In this document: in pieces, positions 60,710 through 64,000 of the stretch
How the letters are laid out: each line of letters opens with the position of its first letter
Position numbering within the stretch: position 1 is the first letter of the stretch
Assembly (NCBI RefSeq): GCF_017873605.1
Contig: NZ_JAGGKI010000011.1
Coordinates: 124,001 to 188,000 of the forward strand
Direction of reading: 5' to 3'
DNA from: Paenibacillus lactis
Lineage (GTDB): Bacteria; Bacillota; Bacilli; Paenibacillales; Paenibacillaceae
Length of the DNA stretch: 64,000 nt
Made by a program: the position numbers and the translations under genes
Notes under the pieces: generated by a model
What the model was told of the DNA's origin: nothing
Seen by the model: only the letters and a program-made list of their open reading frames with translations
The model's database searches: none

Positions 60710-63700
60710 TCAAACAGCTGCTCCCTCTTCCAAGTGAGTTTCGGTTCCCTCCTCAAGCCCGGTTTCTGCTTCCGCTTCCGTTCCCTCTTCAGCCTCGGCT
60801 CCTGCCCCCGCTTCAGCTCCCTTTTCAGCCTCGGCACCTGCTTCAGCTGCTGTCTTAACGGTTAACGGCTCACTCGGCTGTGATTCGATATCCTCGGCAT
60901 TCACTGCCGTGACGGTAAACTTATACGCCGTTTCCGGAGCAAGTCCGGTTATCTCATATACGCTGTCGGTAACAGTAGCCTTTCGTTCGCCGTCCATGTA
61001 TACATGATATCGGATGGTCTCATCTTCCGCGCCTTTTACCGGCTCCCATTCAAGCTGAACCGAGGAAGTGGTCACCTTCTGCGCTTTAAGCTTGGATGGA
61101 GCGGCAAGCTTGGACGACTCACCGGTAGTTGTAAACGTCCAGACGTCGGAAACGGCTCTGCCGCCAAACTCGTCTTCGGCCACGACATACCAAGAGTACG
61201 TTCCATTCGCTTCAAGCCCTTCCCAGCTCTGTGCGACTTCCGCACCGCTTGCAGCCTTTTGAGGCGTGCCGATCGCAGTCCCCTTCAAATGATTCACTTG
61301 AATGGAGTCCGTAGCTACACGCTTCAGTTTCGGCTCAAGATCCAGATCAATCGTGAATTCGTCAATGCCCGGCTTCGTATAGTAGTTATACTTATCCAGG
61401 TATGGCGAATACGTGTTCACGATGATTCGATCGCCTTCGGTATCAAAGTGCAGCAATCGCAAGTAACCCATTCCGCCCTCGGCGTGTCCTTGATAATCCG
61501 CAAGCATTTGATAGACTGTACGATCCGGCGTGCCGTCGCCATTATCGTCCAATTCGCTTTTGAGCATATTCGCGCCCGTGTAGTGTCCGCTCAAGACGGC
61601 AACGACATTCGGGTTTGGTACAACGACTTCTTCATACAGCTTGTTGCCTACGGCCGAGCGTGTACCGTTCGACAGCAGGTAATCGTGGAAGTTGAGGAAT
61701 GCGATGCGATCCGGATACTCGGCCAGCACCTCATTCATCCATGCAATATCCTCATCTTCGATGCCCCAGCCCATATGCATCATGATGAAGTCGTTGCCTT
61801 CAACGGAGATAAGATCATAATGACCGCGGTTGTCCTTATAGGAGCCGCCATAGTATGGCTGATCCTTATAGCGGTTCTCTCCGAAATATCGGCTGTATGT
61901 CGTATAATCCCAATCATAGCTGCCGACATCATGATTACCAGCCAGGACGCCGTGCGGCAGATCCGCCTGTTCCAGCATGCTCATGTATCCGTCGGCACGC
62001 TCCCATTGATACTGGGCAGCCGGATCATTCACGATATCGCCGGTGTGGAACAAATATTTCATATTCATCTCATCGATATTATTTACGATCCAATCGAACT
62101 GCTGCTGCTGAATATGCGGATACAGCTCGGTCAGGAATTGCGTGTCGGACACCCAGACGAAGGTATAGTCATAATCGCCGCGGGATGGGATTTCGTCCTG
62201 AACGATAATGTCCGCCTTATTATCCCTAATGTATTCCGAGGCCGCCAGTTCCCCGCGAAGGGTAAAGTCATCCTCCGAAGCCGCGATATGCTTCGTAATT
62301 TCCGTCCACTTGCCGGCAGCATGGTTCCAGGCATACATCGTCACCTTCCGGCCGGCAACCGTATGCCCTTCCCACACCACCTCTACCTGATCGCCAGGTT
62401 CAACCGCATGCTCCAGCTCTACATTAAATCTTAAGTATGGAAACTTGGACGTCGAATCCAACGTGACATACTCGTCATTGGATTTCGAAATCCGCTCAAG
62501 CTCTTCCTGGCTTAGCGCTTCCTCGCCTTCCGGATGCCGAACCTTCGGCGGCTCCTCATCGCTGGCATGCTTGGATACGGTAACCCGTCCTTCACTGAGC
62601 GAGTCGTAACGGTAAGCCTGGTGGAAAGATACTTTGAGCTCATCATCTGTCGGGTCACTTACCTGAACCTTTAACTCCGGCTGTAATCCGTCAACAGTCT
62701 CCCCATCTGCAGGAGACACGGGAACAGGCGCGTTAGGGTGCTCCTGCGGCGTATGGAAGGTGACGGTCTGTTCCGAACGATTGCCGGCCTTATCGGCTGC
62801 AGCAACGACCAGCTGATGTGCTCCCGGTTGTAATGCTGCGGAAGAGGTAGCATAAGGAACATCAATCGGTTGACCGTCCAGCTTGGCCTGCAGCGTATCA
62901 ATGCCGGATACACTGTCACTCGCGGTCACATTGATGGTGAAGCTTCCTTTGTACTCCTTGCCTTCTTCAACACTCGGAAGAATGCTTGGCCCTGCATTGT
63001 CCACCAGCACTGTTGCTGTTGCGGTTTTCTTTTTGGCTTTCAGCATGACGTTGTGGGGTCCGTCCGCTGCCTGTGTCGTATCCCAAGCATACGATACTGC
63101 GGTTAATCGGTCTGCCGGAATATCGAAGGTGAAATCGACATAAGGCAGAAACCGGCCGTCATCACCCAGATCATGCACAAGAGCCGGGTCGCTGTAGTTC
63201 GGGTCACGAAGCTCCGTTCCATCGCTCAGCAGGAGCCGGACATTGCGGGCGTTAAAATCGTCCATGTTGCCTGTCGGCTTATCGTCCTCGAAATATGTCT
63301 TGTCATTATCCCCCGCTCTGAGGGTGATGGTTTGGAGGCCGCTGGACAGCCGCTCCGGCTCAATCGGTACAACGATCGTCTGATAGCCATCCATATCGGG
63401 CTCGGTCCGGTGCAGCACATCCTTGCCGATCGTTACCGTGTTGACGCCATCGTCGATACCGTCGCCCTCAAAGACAAAATATGCGGGGAACTCCATAGCC
63501 GGTGCGCCCTGCACCAGCTTCCCGTCAATATAGAGCTCGAGCTCTTGTGCCGGCACCCGATCCGACGATCCGCGGATATAGGCCGTTCCGCCAAGCAACT
63601 CATTATCTTTTACGTTCAGTCGCTCTTTTGCAGAGCTGCCTGTCAGATCAACCTTATACATCCTGCTGTTCTGTTCTTTATACGAGTCGGACACCGTAAA

Positions 63701-64000
63701 GAAATACTCCAGCTTGTGATGTCCCAGCAGCTCAAGGAACGGAATGGTATACCGGTAACCTTGTTCGCTTTCTTGAAGCTGCACGACCTTGACTTCCTCT
63801 TCCCCGTCTACCCGATACGAAAGCGCTAATGTAGTTATCGGGTAATCACTGCTAAGCTCCGCGGCAATGTCCACGTCTTCCCCCGGCGAAACGACGCTTG
63901 TCTCCGTACGATTCACGACGGAAGGAAGCTTGGAATTTTGAACATGCACCGGCTCCGAAGGAACGATGGAGTGCTGCAGACTGCCTGGCGTCGCTTTGTG
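60710..64000 (-). CDS. Large multidomain metallophosphoesterase, 5' end beyond the window
   Basis: At least 1096 codons; the frame is open to the last base of the window, so the start is missing. The N-terminal part (about 550 residues) consists of Ig-like/Big-type modules (for example PSILPSVEEGKEYKGSFTIN and VTASDSVSGIDTLQAKLDGQ). A calcineurin-like phosphoesterase follows: VWVSDTQFLTELY, LFHTGDIVNDPAA, LAGNHDVGSYDWD, FLNFHDYL, and SGHYTGAN. A fibronectin type III module lies near the end (about 950-1030 of the visible chain, PSKLKAQKVTTSSVQLEWEP), then a low-complexity Ala/Glu/Gly tail. No sortase motif or S-layer module is seen. Extracellular location is inferred from the modules. Confidence 0.87.
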   Translation of the reverse strand, partial: HKATPGSLQHSIVPSEPVHVQNSKLPSVVNRTETSVVSPGEDVDIAAELSSDYPITTLALSYRVDGEEEVKVVQLQESEQGYRYTIPFLELLGHHKLEYFFTVSDSYKEQNSRMYKVDLTGSSAKERLNVKDNELLGGTAYIRGSSDRVPAQELELYIDGKLVQGAPAMEFPAYFVFEGDGIDDGVNTVTIGKDVLHRTEPDMDGYQTIVVPIEPERLSSGLQTITLRAGDNDKTYFEDDKPTGNMDDFNARNVRLLLSDGTELRDPNYSDPALVHDLGDDGRFLPYVDFTFDIPADRLTAVSYAWDTTQAADGPHNVMLKAKKKTATATVLVDNAGPSILPSVEEGKEYKGSFTINVTASDSVSGIDTLQAKLDGQPIDVPYATSSAALQPGAHQLVVAAADKAGNRSEQTVTFHTPQEHPNAPVPVSPADGETVDGLQPELKVQVSDPTDDELKVSFHQAYRYDSLSEGRVTVSKHASDEEPPKVRHPEGEEALSQEELERISKSNDEYVTLDSTSKFPYLRFNVELEHAVEPGDQVEVVWEGHTVAGRKVTMYAWNHAAGKWTEITKHIAASEDDFTLRGELAASEYIRDNKADIIVQDEIPSRGDYDYTFVWVSDTQFLTELYPHIQQQQFDWIVNNIDEMNMKYLFHTGDIVNDPAAQYQWERADGYMSMLEQADLPHGVLAGNHDVGSYDWDYTTYSRYFGENRYKDQPYYGGSYKDNRGHYDLISVEGNDFIMMHMGWGIEDEDIAWMNEVLAEYPDRIAFLNFHDYLLSNGTRSAVGNKLYEEVVVPNPNVVAVLSGHYTGANMLKSELDDNGDGTPDRTVYQMLADYQGHAEGGMGYLRLLHFDTEGDRIIVNTYSPYLDKYNYYTKPGIDEFTIDLDLEPKLKRVATDSIQVNHLKGTAIGTPQKAASGAEVAQSWEGLEANGTYSWYVVAEDEFGGRAVSDVWTFTTTGESSKLAAPSKLKAQKVTTSSVQLEWEPVKGAEDETIRYHVYMDGERKATVTDSVYEITGLAPETAYKFTVTAVNAEDIESQPSEPLTVKTAAEAGAEAEKGAEAGAGAEAEEGTEAEAETGLEEGTETHLEEGAAV

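Noticed and set aside
60601..60837. 78-codon minus-strand frame overlapping the phosphoesterase end
   Set aside because: Arg/Lys-rich reading of the Ala/Glu repeat in another frame; kept only as a note on a possible frameshift, not as a gene.
61004..62434. 476-codon plus-strand open frame
   Set aside because: Lies wholly antisense to the metallophosphoesterase gene, has no family motif and no ribosome site; it is a shadow of codon bias.
1..64000. Search for tRNA, rRNA, CRISPR arrays, insertion sequences and phage genes
   Set aside because: No cloverleaf with CCA/TTCGA signature, no regular spaced repeats and no transposase or integrase motif was seen.

Overview
The window looks like the chromosome of a spore-forming Bacillota close to Paenibacillus. 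The reasons are mid-range GC, strong GGAGG-type ribosome binding sites with frequent TTG/GTG starts, spore-coat genes (two CotB-like proteins and a CotH kinase), a spore photoproduct lyase-like radical SAM protein, many AraC/LacI/HxlR/GntR-type regulators, sugar ABC importers without their own ATPase, and a chitinase. No rRNA, tRNA, CRISPR array or insertion sequence was seen. The genus is inferred from content, not from a marker gene.

Layout. 0-2.9 kb: two-component system (kinase gene before the regulator gene) and a nucleoside deaminase. 3-7.4 kb: LysR regulator, a 51-aa membrane peptide, an ArsB-type permease and a homospermidine synthase-like dehydrogenase. 7.4-10.5 kb: spore-coat cluster, cotB-like genes divergent from cotH. 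10.6-12.5 kb: a decayed two-gene operon (histidine phosphatase with a frameshift, methyltransferase with an in-frame stop) and a small membrane protein. 12.7-15.1 kb: SplB-like radical SAM protein and a bicupin oxalate decarboxylase with a variant lid. 15.1-18.2 kb: alkylation-damage island, adaA-adaB-2OG oxygenase divergent from alkA. 18.3-25.6 kb: secreted protein, a helix-turn-helix/F1-ATPase beta fusion, alpha/beta hydrolase, formamidase behind two palindromic operators, a condensation-type acyltransferase operon with a nearby acyltransferase remnant, and a YkoP-like protein.

25.9-33 kb: lacI-araB operon with its operators, a tandem intergenic repeat, an aminoglycoside phosphotransferase-like kinase, and a GH127 arabinofuranosidase broken by an internal deletion, divergent from an AraC regulator; this reads as a partly decayed arabinose locus. 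33-36.8 kb: MFS exporter, aldo/keto reductase and SDR, divergent from an HxlR regulator. 36.9-39 kb: lipoprotein and modular chitinase. 39.4-42.7 kb: Fur-controlled ferric-siderophore importer. 42.9-44.3 kb: fluoride riboswitch in front of a CLC-F type fluoride exporter. 44.5-46.5 kb: GntR-autoregulated ABC transporter. 46.7-49.1 kb: secreted phosphodiester glycosidase, an orphan Imm7-type immunity gene, a NIPSNAP protein. 49.2-52.4 kb: pyroglutamyl peptidase with 5-oxoprolinase subunits PxpA, PxpC and PxpB, a complete route from pyroglutamyl peptides to glutamate. 52.7-64 kb: a small acidic protein, a cytoplasmic phosphoesterase, a sugar ABC importer, a drug-type MFS exporter, an M29 aminopeptidase, and a very large secreted metallophosphoesterase that runs off the window.

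The most unusual object is the gene at 19061-20107. It joins an XRE-like DNA-binding domain to a recognisable F1-ATPase beta-subunit core whose P-loop has lost the Lys and Thr that bind ATP. At least three genes are clearly broken (methyltransferase, phosphatase, GH127) and one acyltransferase survives only as a remnant, so the region is undergoing gene decay unless some of these breaks are sequencing errors.
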